This document shows positions 33,916 to 41,932 of a stretch of DNA of 62,768 nt, piece by piece; position 1 is the first letter of the stretch; each line of letters opens with the position of its first letter. The notes beneath the pieces are model-generated. The model searched no databases, was not told where the DNA came from, and saw nothing but the letters and a program-made list of their open reading frames with translations. The stretch spans positions 1-62,768 of the forward strand of contig JAJYGN010000011.1 of assembly GCA_021790675.1 (NCBI GenBank). Direction: 5' to 3'. The position numbers and the translations under genes are program-made. This stretch comes from Actinomycetes bacterium. GTDB lineage: Bacteria; Actinomycetota; Acidimicrobiia; Acidimicrobiales; RAAP-2.

Positions 33916-34304
33916 CGACGCGCGTGCTCGTCGCCAAGGTCGGCCTCGACGGACACGACCGGGGCATCAAGGTGGTCGCGCGCATCCTGCGCGACGCCGG
34001 CATGGAGGTCGTCTACACCGGACTCTTCCAGACGCCCGAGATGGTCGCGGTCGCCGCGATCCAAGAGGACGTCGACGTCGTGGGCCTCTCGATGCTCTCC
34101 GGCGCGCACCTGACCCTGGCCCCGCTGGTAGTGGCGGCTCTGCGCGAACGCGGCTCGGACATCCCGGTCGTGGTCGGCGGCATCGTGCCGGGCAACGACG
34201 TCGAGGACCTGACGGCAGCTGGCGTGGCGGCGATCTTCGGACCCGGCGCGAGCGCCGAGGAGATCGTTACCGCGATCACGACATTGGTCCCCCAAGGTCA
34301 CTAA
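33912..34304 (+). CDS. icmB: Acyl-CoA mutase cobalamin-binding subunit
   Basis: 130-residue B12-binding protein. The cofactor motif D-x-H-x2-G is Asp13-Gly-His15-x2-Gly18 ([18 protein letters not shown]), followed by the SML and VVGGIVP loops that hold the nucleotide tail. The GTG at 33912 overlaps the stop of the large subunit (GTGA), so the two are translationally coupled. The last 29 bp overlap the 3' end of the convergent DHA2 exporter gene. No MeaB-type chaperone gene is adjacent. Confidence 0.9.
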   Translation: MTTRVLVAKVGLDGHDRGIKVVARILRDAGMEVVYTGLFQTPEMVAVAAIQEDVDVVGLSMLSGAHLTLAPLVVAALRERGSDIPVVVGGIVPGNDVEDLTAAGVAAIFGPGASAEEIVTAITTLVPQGH

Positions 34305-35880
34305 AGAGCGCCGACTCGGGCTGATCGGGCCGCGAGGGCAGCGACACCACGACGAAGAGGGCCGCCATCGCGACGATCACCGCGCCGACGTCAAAGGAAA
34401 AGTCCATCGCCGAGACGAAGGAGACCCGGGCGCTCGCTGCGAGATCACGCCCGAGGCTGCCGGGCACGTGAGCGGCCGCGTCGAGGGCCCCGGCGAGCGA
34501 ACCGACCGACACCTGCGAGGTAACCGCCGGCAGGCTGACGTGCGCGAGTAGACCGCTCATCAGGGTGCGATAGTGCGTGTTGAGCAGACTGCCGAGCACC
34601 GCGACACCGAGCGCGCCGCCGACCTGCAAGGCGGTTGAATTGGTGGCCGAGCCCACACCGGCCATCTCCGCGGGCACTGAGCCCATCACCGACTCCGTCG
34701 AAGGCGCCATGGCTAGTCCCGTTCCGACGCCCAGCAGGAAGAACGCGGGCAACGCCGTCGAATAGGTCGAGTTGACGCCGAGCTCGCTCAGACGCCCCAG
34801 CCCCACCGAGATGAGGATCATGCCGGTGAAGACGACGGGCTTGGTGCCCACGTAGCGCACCAGGTAGCTCGAGGCCGCGGCCACCACGAGCAGCACGAGG
34901 GCGATCGGCGTGACGCGAAGTCCCGTCTGCAACGCGCTGTAGCCCAGGACGAACTGCAGGTACTGGGTCAGAAGGAACATGGCCCCCGACAGGGCAAAGA
35001 CGGTGAGTGCCATGGCCCCGACCGCCACGCTGAAGCGCGCCCGGGTGAAGAATGAAACCTCGAGGAGGGGGTGGTCGCTGTGCCGCTCCCAGTAGACGAG
35101 GCCCACCAGCAGCAGCACCGCGACGCCGAGGGCGCCGAGGATCGCCGAGGACGCCCAGCCGCGTCCCGGTCCCTCGATGATCGCCCAGAGCAACAGTCCG
35201 ATCCCCGCGAGCGAGGCCGTCGCACCCACGAGGTCGGGGGCCTTCGCGTGTGGGTTCTTCGAGTTGGGCACGACATAGAGCGCCGCGACGCCGGTCAGAA
35301 TCGCGATGGGCACGTTGATGAGAAACACCGATCCCCACCAGTAGTGCGCGAGGAGCCAGCCGCCGACCGTAGGACCGATCGCCAGGCCCAGCCCGTTCGT
35401 GCCCGACCACAGGCCGATCGCGCGGGCGCGGGCGCCCGGCTCGGAGAAGACCGTGGTGAGAATCGACAGCGTCGAGGGCATGATCGCGGCCGCCCCGACG
35501 CCCATGAAGGCGCGCGCGCCGATCAGCGTCGCCGTCGACGTGGAGAAGGCCGACAGCGCAGAACCGCCGGCGAAGACTGCGAGTCCGCCGACGTAGACCC
35601 ACTTACGTCCGACGTGGTCGCCGAGGGAGCCGGCGATCAGCAACAGTCCCGCGAGCACCACCGCGTAGGCGTCGACGATCCACTGGAGTTGGCTCGCGCT
35701 GGCGTGAAGGTCGGTGACGATCTTGGGCAGGGCCACGTTGAGAATGGTGCCGTCGAGGTTGATGATCAAGACGGTGACCGAGAGAATCAATAGCACCAGC
35801 GCACGGTGCACGCGCGGCGCCTCGTCCCCGTCGCCGCCGTCGAGCGGAGCGCGGTCGAGTCGCTGACTGTGAGCGGTCAT
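34276..35880 (-). CDS. MFS exporter, DHA2 (EmrB/QacA) family
   Basis: 534-residue, 14-helix exporter, the third of this family in the window. Motifs: [56 protein letters not shown]. Hydrophilic N-terminal 25 residues precede helix 1. No regulator gene is adjacent. Substrate unknown. Confidence 0.92.
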   Translation of the reverse strand: MTAHSQRLDRAPLDGGDGDEAPRVHRALVLLILSVTVLIINLDGTILNVALPKIVTDLHASASQLQWIVDAYAVVLAGLLLIAGSLGDHVGRKWVYVGGLAVFAGGSALSAFSTSTATLIGARAFMGVGAAAIMPSTLSILTTVFSEPGARARAIGLWSGTNGLGLAIGPTVGGWLLAHYWWGSVFLINVPIAILTGVAALYVVPNSKNPHAKAPDLVGATASLAGIGLLLWAIIEGPGRGWASSAILGALGVAVLLLVGLVYWERHSDHPLLEVSFFTRARFSVAVGAMALTVFALSGAMFLLTQYLQFVLGYSALQTGLRVTPIALVLLVVAAASSYLVRYVGTKPVVFTGMILISVGLGRLSELGVNSTYSTALPAFFLLGVGTGLAMAPSTESVMGSVPAEMAGVGSATNSTALQVGGALGVAVLGSLLNTHYRTLMSGLLAHVSLPAVTSQVSVGSLAGALDAAAHVPGSLGRDLAASARVSFVSAMDFSFDVGAVIVAMAALFVVVSLPSRPDQPESALFSDLGGPMS

Positions 35881-36000
35881 CGTCCCTCCGTACTCTCGCC
35901 CGTATTAGGCACCGTACCGTCGTGACCTGCGGGCATTTCTAGGGCAGAAAGTCACGTACGGATCCAAACGACCACGGTCATAGACTGGAGGCATCGCCCC

Positions 36001-37461
36001 GTGGCGACCGTAGCCAGGGATGGTGCTGTGACGACTGTTGCGCCTCGACCGTTTTCACCTTGGTTGATCCAGGGCGGGATGGGGATCGCCATCTCTGGGT
36101 GGCCACTCGCTCGGGCGGTCTCGCGTGCCGGACAGCTCGGCGTGGTCTCGGGAACCGCCATCGACGCGGTCTTCGTGCGCCGCCTCCAGAACGAGGGCGT
36201 CAGTGACGCCCTGCGCGCGGTGCTCGATCGCTTCCCCCTGCAGTCGATCGTCGAACGCGTGCTGCACCAGTTTGCCCAGACCCGCCGCGCGGTCGCCGAC
36301 GCCTACCAGAACCTCGTGATGCTCACGCACCGTAGCGGCGAGCACGCAATCGATCTGCTCGTACTCGCCTCCTACGCCGAGGTGGCCCTCGCCAAGGAAG
36401 GACACGATGGCAAGGTGGGCATGAACCTCTTGACTAAGGTCCAGGTGCCGACCGCGCCGACTCTCTTAGGCGCGATCCTCGCCGACGCCGACTACATCGT
36501 GATGGGAGCGGGCGTGCCGACGAACATTCCCGGCACGCTCGCCAGCCTGGCCGCCGGCGAGCCCGTCGAGATGCCCCTCGACGTCGTCGGCCCCGAGGCG
36601 GGCACGCGACGACTGCGCTTCGTGCCCGAGCGCTACCTCGGGGGCAAGTCCCTCTCGGCACCGAAGTTTCTCGGCGTCGTGTCCTCGCACGTTCTCGCGA
36701 CCGCACTCGCCAAGCGCAGCAACGGTCCAGTCGAGGGTTTCGTCGTCGAGCGACCGAGCGCGGGCGGCCACAACGCCCCCCCGCGCGGCGCCTACGAAGT
36801 GGACGCCCGCGGCGAACCGGTCTACGGGCCCCGCGACGAGATCAACTACGACACTCTCGCCGACTTGGGACGGCCCTTTTGGATCGCCGGCGGCATCACG
36901 CACCCCGCTGACGTCGTCGCGGCACGCGATCTTGGAGCCACGGGTGTCCAGGTGGGAACGCTCTTCGCCTACTGCGACGAGTCCGGCATGGAGCCGGCAT
37001 TGCGCTCCGAGATGCTTAAGACCATCGCCGAAGGCGACGTCGCGATCTCGACGTCGCTACGCGCGTCCTCGACCGGATACCCCTTCAAGGTCGTCGACGC
37101 GCCGAACAGCCTGGCCGATCCCGAGGTCTACGAGGCGCGCACGCGCAAGTGTGACCTCGGCTACCTGCGCGAGGCGTACGCCAAGGACGGCGGCAGCCTG
37201 GGGTACCGCTGCGCGGCCGAGCCCGTCTCGGCCTACGTGCGCAAGGGCGGCGACCCCGCGGTGACTGAGGGGTCGGTCTGCCTGTGCAACGGCCTGATGG
37301 CGGCCTGCGGGCTGGGTCAGGTACGCGGCGACGGACGAACCGAGCCACCCCTCGTGACCAGCGGCGACTCGCTCAACGACGTGCGCGACCTGCTCGACGG
37401 TCGCTCGTCCTACAGCGCGAACGACGTCATCGCCTACCTCTCGCCCGGCTCCGAGGGCTAG
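36001..37461 (+). CDS. Nitronate monooxygenase family flavoprotein
   Basis: 486-residue FMN TIM-barrel enzyme of the 2-nitropropane dioxygenase family. LIQGGMGIAISGWPLARAVS and GQLGVVSG form the first FMN loop, ERPSAGGHNAPPRG the active-site segment and IAGGITHPADVVAARDLGAT with GVQVGTLFAY the phosphate-binding end. It is longer than classical NMOs (about 320-380), with an insertion at about 60-130 and a Cys-containing C-terminal part (SVCLCNGLMAACGLG). The true substrate is uncertain. The GTG start lies 14 nt after a TAGACT hexamer. Confidence 0.83.
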   Translation: MATVARDGAVTTVAPRPFSPWLIQGGMGIAISGWPLARAVSRAGQLGVVSGTAIDAVFVRRLQNEGVSDALRAVLDRFPLQSIVERVLHQFAQTRRAVADAYQNLVMLTHRSGEHAIDLLVLASYAEVALAKEGHDGKVGMNLLTKVQVPTAPTLLGAILADADYIVMGAGVPTNIPGTLASLAAGEPVEMPLDVVGPEAGTRRLRFVPERYLGGKSLSAPKFLGVVSSHVLATALAKRSNGPVEGFVVERPSAGGHNAPPRGAYEVDARGEPVYGPRDEINYDTLADLGRPFWIAGGITHPADVVAARDLGATGVQVGTLFAYCDESGMEPALRSEMLKTIAEGDVAISTSLRASSTGYPFKVVDAPNSLADPEVYEARTRKCDLGYLREAYAKDGGSLGYRCAAEPVSAYVRKGGDPAVTEGSVCLCNGLMAACGLGQVRGDGRTEPPLVTSGDSLNDVRDLLDGRSSYSANDVIAYLSPGSEG

Positions 37462-39158
37462 GCGAAGTCCTCCTCGCGGTACTCACCCGCCGGCCGCTCG
37501 CCGGCGTGCTCGGTCTCGCCTTGGCGAAGCTGCACGCGGCGAATCTTGCCGCTGATCGTCTTGGGCAGGTCGGCGAACTCGAGTCGACGCACGCGCTTGT
37601 ACGGCGCGAGGCGCTCGCGACAGTGGCGCAAGATGTCCCCCGCCAACTCCTTGGACGGCTCGGTACCGGCGACGAGGCTGACGTAGGCCTTGGGAATGGC
37701 GAGCTTCATCTCGTCGGGCGCCGGCACCACCGCGGCCTCGGCCACCGCGGGATGCTCGATGAGGACGCTCTCGAGCTCGAAGGGGCTGATGCGGTAGTCG
37801 CTCGACTTGAAGACGTCGTCGGTGCGGCCCACGTAGGTGATGTAGCCCTCCTCGTCGGAACTGGCGATGTCGCCGGTGTGATAGCGCCCGCCGGCGAAGG
37901 CGACGGCGTTTCGCTCATCGTCCGAGCCGCCCGCCGCCCGGTACCCCGCCATGACGCCCACGGGCCGCTCGGGCTCGAGCACCACGCAGATCTCGCCCTC
38001 GATCGCCACCTCGTCGGTCGCCGGACTGACCAGCTCGATCCGGTACCCGGGAATCGGGCGGCCCATCGAGCCAGGCTTCACTTTCTGTCCGGGAGTGTTG
38101 CCGACCTGAACGGTCGTCTCGGTCTGTCCGAAGCCGTCGCGAATGGTGAGTCCCCAGGCGCGCTCCACGCGCTCGATGACCTCGGCGTTGAGCGGCTCTC
38201 CGGCCCCCACCACTTCGCGAAGCGAGAGCGCCCAATCGGCGAGGTTCTGTTGGATCAGCATTCGCCAGACCGTCGGCGGAGCGCAAAAGGTGGTGACCCT
38301 CGCGTCGCGCAGCACGTCGAGCATGGCGACCGCGTCGAAGCGCTCGTAGTTGAACAGGCACGTCGTCGCCCCAGCGATCCAGGGCGCGAACACGCAGGAC
38401 CAGGCGTGCTTGGCCCAGCCCGGGCTCGAGACATTGAGATGCACGTCGCCGGGCTGGATTCCGATCCAGTACATAGTGGAGAGGTGCCCGATCGGATAGC
38501 TCGCGTGGGTGTGCTCGACCATCTTGGGCAGCGCCGTGGTGCCCGAGGTGAAGTACACGAGCAGGGGATCACTCGCGAGCGTCACCCCCTCGGGCGTGAA
38601 GTCCTCGCTGGCCGCGGCGTTCTCGCCGTAGTGGCGCCAGCCATCGCGCAACCCGCCGACGATGACCTTGACGAATTCGCCCTGCACCGCGTCGACGCGC
38701 GGCGCCACGTCGGCACGCACCACGACCGCCCCGGCGTGGGCGCGCTCGACCCGATCCGCGAGGTCGGCCTCGGTCAAAAGGGTCGTTGCGGGGATCAGTA
38801 CCGCGCCCACCTTCATGAGAGCGAGCGTCATCTCCCACAGCTCGACCTGATTGCCTAGCACGACGAGGACGCGGGTCCCGCGCTCGACGCCGAGGTCGCG
38901 CAGCCAGTTGGCCACCTGGTTCGATCGGCGACGTAGCGTCGCAAAGCTGTAGGAATTGTCGCTGCGATCGTCCTCGATGATGCGTAGCGCCGTCGCGTCG
39001 GGCGTCTCGGTCGCCAGGACGGCGTCGAACCAGTCGAGGGCGAAGTTGAACTGCTCGGGCCGAGGCCAACGGAACTGCTCGTAGGCCGCGTGATAATCAG
39101 TGCGCGCGGCGACCAGCAGGTCGCGCGCCGCGCGAAACGACGTGGAATCAGTTGTCAT
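37458..39158 (-). CDS. Acyl-CoA synthetase (AMP-forming, ACSM-like)
   Basis: 566-residue adenylate-forming ligase. ATP loop YFTSGTTALPKMVEHTHAS, A5 motif DGFGQTETTVQVGNTPGQKV, A7 YHTGDIASSDEEGYITYVGR, A8 hinge DDVFKSSDYRISPFELES, and the catalytic Lys near the C-terminus in LPKTISGKIRRVQLR. By overall layout it resembles medium-chain acyl-CoA synthetases. It could feed the mutase and dehydrogenase in this region. Ends 4 bp inside the convergent nitronate monooxygenase gene. Confidence 0.92.
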   Translation of the reverse strand: MTTDSTSFRAARDLLVAARTDYHAAYEQFRWPRPEQFNFALDWFDAVLATETPDATALRIIEDDRSDNSYSFATLRRRSNQVANWLRDLGVERGTRVLVVLGNQVELWEMTLALMKVGAVLIPATTLLTEADLADRVERAHAGAVVVRADVAPRVDAVQGEFVKVIVGGLRDGWRHYGENAAASEDFTPEGVTLASDPLLVYFTSGTTALPKMVEHTHASYPIGHLSTMYWIGIQPGDVHLNVSSPGWAKHAWSCVFAPWIAGATTCLFNYERFDAVAMLDVLRDARVTTFCAPPTVWRMLIQQNLADWALSLREVVGAGEPLNAEVIERVERAWGLTIRDGFGQTETTVQVGNTPGQKVKPGSMGRPIPGYRIELVSPATDEVAIEGEICVVLEPERPVGVMAGYRAAGGSDDERNAVAFAGGRYHTGDIASSDEEGYITYVGRTDDVFKSSDYRISPFELESVLIEHPAVAEAAVVPAPDEMKLAIPKAYVSLVAGTEPSKELAGDILRHCRERLAPYKRVRRLEFADLPKTISGKIRRVQLRQGETEHAGERPAGEYREEDFA

Positions 39159-39209
39159 AGAACCGCCTTTCGCTATCAGTACTACACGACGGCGCGGGCG
39201 GGTGTCTTC

Positions 39210-39273
39210 TAAAGTGATTCGGATGCCCCGCCCTCGTCACCGAGCGCTCGTCGCGCGGAGCCGAGCCGCGTGA
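39210..39273 (+). CDS. Leaderless 16-residue leader peptide coupled to the FUSC gene
   Basis: TAAAGT (39210-39215) is followed by 7 nt and an ATG at 39223 that opens a 16-codon ORF, MPRPRHRALVARSRAA, ending with TGA at 39271-39273. The TGA overlaps the GTG of the transporter gene as GTGA. Five of the sixteen residues are Arg. The ORF itself spans 39223-39273. It is inferred from the start-site rule seen across this window; a chance ORF cannot be excluded. Confidence 0.5.
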
Positions 39274-41378
39274 GCCGCCTGGGCGGGGCACTGCGTCACA
39301 ACCTGCGTCTCGACGCCCAGTCCGTCTCACCGATCATCGGGGCCATCACGGCCGCTCCCGTCGTCGCCCTCTTCGTGCTGGGCCTGAGCCTCTCGAACAC
39401 CACTGGCGCCATCGCGATGGCCGTGGGCGCCAATCTGGTGGCCATCGTGTCCCTGGTGGGCGCGCCGCGCATCTCGCTGTCCCTCGCAGTGGCCGACGCG
39501 CTGGCCATGGGGGCGTCAGCCTTCGTGGGCACGGCGAGCGCCGCACATCCCGCGTTACACGTCGCCCTCCTCGTTCCGTGGTGCTTCGGGGCCGGCCTGC
39601 TCGTCGCCTTCGGCCAGACCCAGGCGGCCATCGGCTCCCAGGCGATCATCGCCTTCACCGTGCTGGGGCGATTCAGCGGTTCGCTGTCCCTGGCGGCGCA
39701 TCTCAGCCTTCTCGTCAGCCTGGGCGCCCTCGTCGAGGTCGCCGCCCTCGTGGTATTGCGCCTGCCTCCTAGCCTGCGCCATCAACGACACCAGCTCGCG
39801 CGCGCCTGCGAGGCGGTGGCAAACCTGGCGCGCTCGAGCCCCGAGACGACAGCGATCTCGACGCTGGGTGTCGTCGACGAGGCTGAGGCCGATCTGGACC
39901 GGCCCACGCTCTTCGGACGCCGTGACGCAACGGTGTTGCGCTCCGTCTTCAACCAGGTACGGCGCGCTCGCCTCGAGCTGACGACCCTGGCAGGCCTGCG
40001 TGCTCGCCTGGGCAGCGGCGGCGCGGCGGCGGCGCAATTGCGCGTCGGCACCGACGTCATCGCCCTCGCTCTGAGCGACCTCGCGAGTCGCCTGCGCGGA
40101 CGCGGCGTCGAGGGCGACTGGAGCGCTTACGGCGACTCGATGCGCCGAGTTCTCGCCAGCCTCGAGACCGAGCGAGTGGGGGTCTCGGGGGGCGAAGCGG
40201 TTCTCGTCGCCCAGGGGATCGATCACCTGCGAGCCATCGCCGGCCAGCTGCGCTCCGCCTGGGGACTCGTGAACGATCCGAGCCTCGACGATGGGCGCCG
40301 CGCGTGGCGAAACGAGCGCAGCGTCGTCGCCGACGCCGGGGTCCGGCGACTCGACAGTGCCCTCGACGTCCTACGATCGGCCACGTCGTCGATGACTCCG
40401 GCGCTACGCCACGCGATCCGCCTCAGCGTCGCCGTGCCCGCGTCGGTCCTGCTCGCCCACTGGTGGGGCCTGCCGCGGGGCTACTGGCTGCCCTTCGCGG
40501 TGACCGTGATCCTCAAGCCGGACTACTCGACCCTGCTCAAGTACGGGGTGGGCCGCGTCATCGGCACGCTGCTCGGTGCGACCGCGGCCGCCCTTCTCAT
40601 CAGCGGTCTGCACCCCGACGCGGGCGCCACGGCGGTACTCGTCGCCCTCTTCGCCTGGGCCGCGTACACGACGTGGTCGGCGAACTTCGCCCTCTCGACC
40701 GGCTTCGTGACCGCGCTGATCCTGGTACTGCTCAGCACGTCGCTCCAGGACCCCATCACGACTGCGCTCGACCGCCTAGTAGAGATCCTCCTCGGTGCGG
40801 GAATTGCCGCGGCGGCCTATCTGATCTGGCCGACTCCCCCGCGCGCCGGCGTCGTCGAGGCCGAGGGCGCGCTCTACGAGAGCCTCGCGGCGTACTGGTG
40901 CGCTGTCGCACCGCTGCTGGTGGGTGACGAGGTCGACCACACGACGGTTATCAGCACTTCACGAGCCGCGCGCGTTGCCTGGGGGCGGGCCGAGACCGCG
41001 GTCGGACGCTCGGTCATTGAGCCGCGCTCCACGCGCCTCGCCCCGGCCGAGGGTCAGGGTCTGCTCGCAGCCGCGCTACGCCTGCTGCGCGCGACCCACG
41101 CGCTGCGCATCGACGCCGAGCGCGGTGCCACCACGGTCACCTCCCACGATCTCACCGAGCTCGTCGCCGCGATCGGCGCGTCGCTTCAGCACCTGAGCGA
41201 CCTGCTGAGCTCAGAGGAGACGAGCGCGGGCATCGACCTGCGCACGCTCTACGTCGCCGCCGAAGCCTCACTCGTCGCGGCGCAAGCGCCCGCCTCCATA
41301 GCGGTGCATCTCGACGAGATGGTGAACGCCACCAACACCGCCCGCCACCTCGTGCGCTCGGTGCTGTCGAACGTGTAG
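39270..41378 (+). CDS. FUSC family membrane transporter (aromatic acid exporter-like)
   Basis: 702 residues with the duplicated FUSC layout: an N-terminal block of about six helices (20-165), a soluble region, and a second block at about 380-520 containing PRGYWLPFAVTVILKPDYST and GVGRVIGTLLGATAAALLIS, then a soluble C-terminus. Relatives export aromatic acids or similar anions. The GTG start has no ribosome-binding site but overlaps the stop of a short upstream ORF, so translation may depend on coupling. Confidence 0.85.
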   Translation: MSRLGGALRHNLRLDAQSVSPIIGAITAAPVVALFVLGLSLSNTTGAIAMAVGANLVAIVSLVGAPRISLSLAVADALAMGASAFVGTASAAHPALHVALLVPWCFGAGLLVAFGQTQAAIGSQAIIAFTVLGRFSGSLSLAAHLSLLVSLGALVEVAALVVLRLPPSLRHQRHQLARACEAVANLARSSPETTAISTLGVVDEAEADLDRPTLFGRRDATVLRSVFNQVRRARLELTTLAGLRARLGSGGAAAAQLRVGTDVIALALSDLASRLRGRGVEGDWSAYGDSMRRVLASLETERVGVSGGEAVLVAQGIDHLRAIAGQLRSAWGLVNDPSLDDGRRAWRNERSVVADAGVRRLDSALDVLRSATSSMTPALRHAIRLSVAVPASVLLAHWWGLPRGYWLPFAVTVILKPDYSTLLKYGVGRVIGTLLGATAAALLISGLHPDAGATAVLVALFAWAAYTTWSANFALSTGFVTALILVLLSTSLQDPITTALDRLVEILLGAGIAAAAYLIWPTPPRAGVVEAEGALYESLAAYWCAVAPLLVGDEVDHTTVISTSRAARVAWGRAETAVGRSVIEPRSTRLAPAEGQGLLAAALRLLRATHALRIDAERGATTVTSHDLTELVAAIGASLQHLSDLLSSEETSAGIDLRTLYVAAEASLVAAQAPASIAVHLDEMVNATNTARHLVRSVLSNV

Positions 41379-41446
41379 AGCGGTCGCGGTCCGAGCACTC
41401 GAACGCACCACTGGGTAGTCTCGGCTCTAACGAGCAAGGAGGAGCG

Positions 41447-41866
41447 GTGATCAAGGGATTCAAGAACTTCTTAATGCAGGGCGATCTCATCGTCATCGCC
41501 GTCGGCCTGGTCGTCGCTCTGGCCTTCTCCACCCTGATCAAGGCCTTCACCGACTCGATCATCACACCACTGGTCAGCGCGATCGAAGGCTCTAGCGGCG
41601 GTGCCCCGGGGCTGGGCTGGACGCTCAACGGTCAGTTTGTCAACGTGGGCGCCTTCATCTCGGCGATCATCTACTTCGTCATCTTCATGGTGGTCATCTA
41701 CTTCGTCCTCGTGGTGCCCTACCGCGCCTACATGGCACGACAAGGCAAGACAGTCTTCGGTCCTCCCCAGCCCGCCGCCCCCACCAAGACCTGCCCCGAG
41801 TGCCTCTCGGGCGACCTGCCCGTGGCCGCCACTCGCTGCAGCCACTGCGGGGTCGTCCTCGTCTGA
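41447..41866 (+). CDS. mscL: Large-conductance mechanosensitive channel MscL with C-terminal zinc ribbon
   Basis: 139 residues. Residues 1-95 are MscL: amphipathic start MIKGFKNFLMQGDLIVIAVG, pore helix VVALAFSTLIKAFTDSIITP and second helix FISAIIYFVIFMVVIYF. Instead of the usual C-terminal bundle only, residues 112-136 carry four Cys as CPEC-x11-CSHC (116, 119, 131, 134), a zinc-ribbon pattern. The channel releases osmolytes on hypo-osmotic shock. The GTG start has an AGGAGG ribosome-binding site. Confidence 0.93.
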   Translation: MIKGFKNFLMQGDLIVIAVGLVVALAFSTLIKAFTDSIITPLVSAIEGSSGGAPGLGWTLNGQFVNVGAFISAIIYFVIFMVVIYFVLVVPYRAYMARQGKTVFGPPQPAAPTKTCPECLSGDLPVAATRCSHCGVVLV

Positions 41867-41932
41867 AACTCCGAGGTGAAGATGGCACAACCAGTTGACG
41901 CACCGAACGCGCTGTGATCTGAATCCCGTCGG

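Noticed and set aside
37284..38858. 524-codon plus-strand open frame
   Set aside because: Antisense to the acyl-CoA synthetase with no motif of its own.
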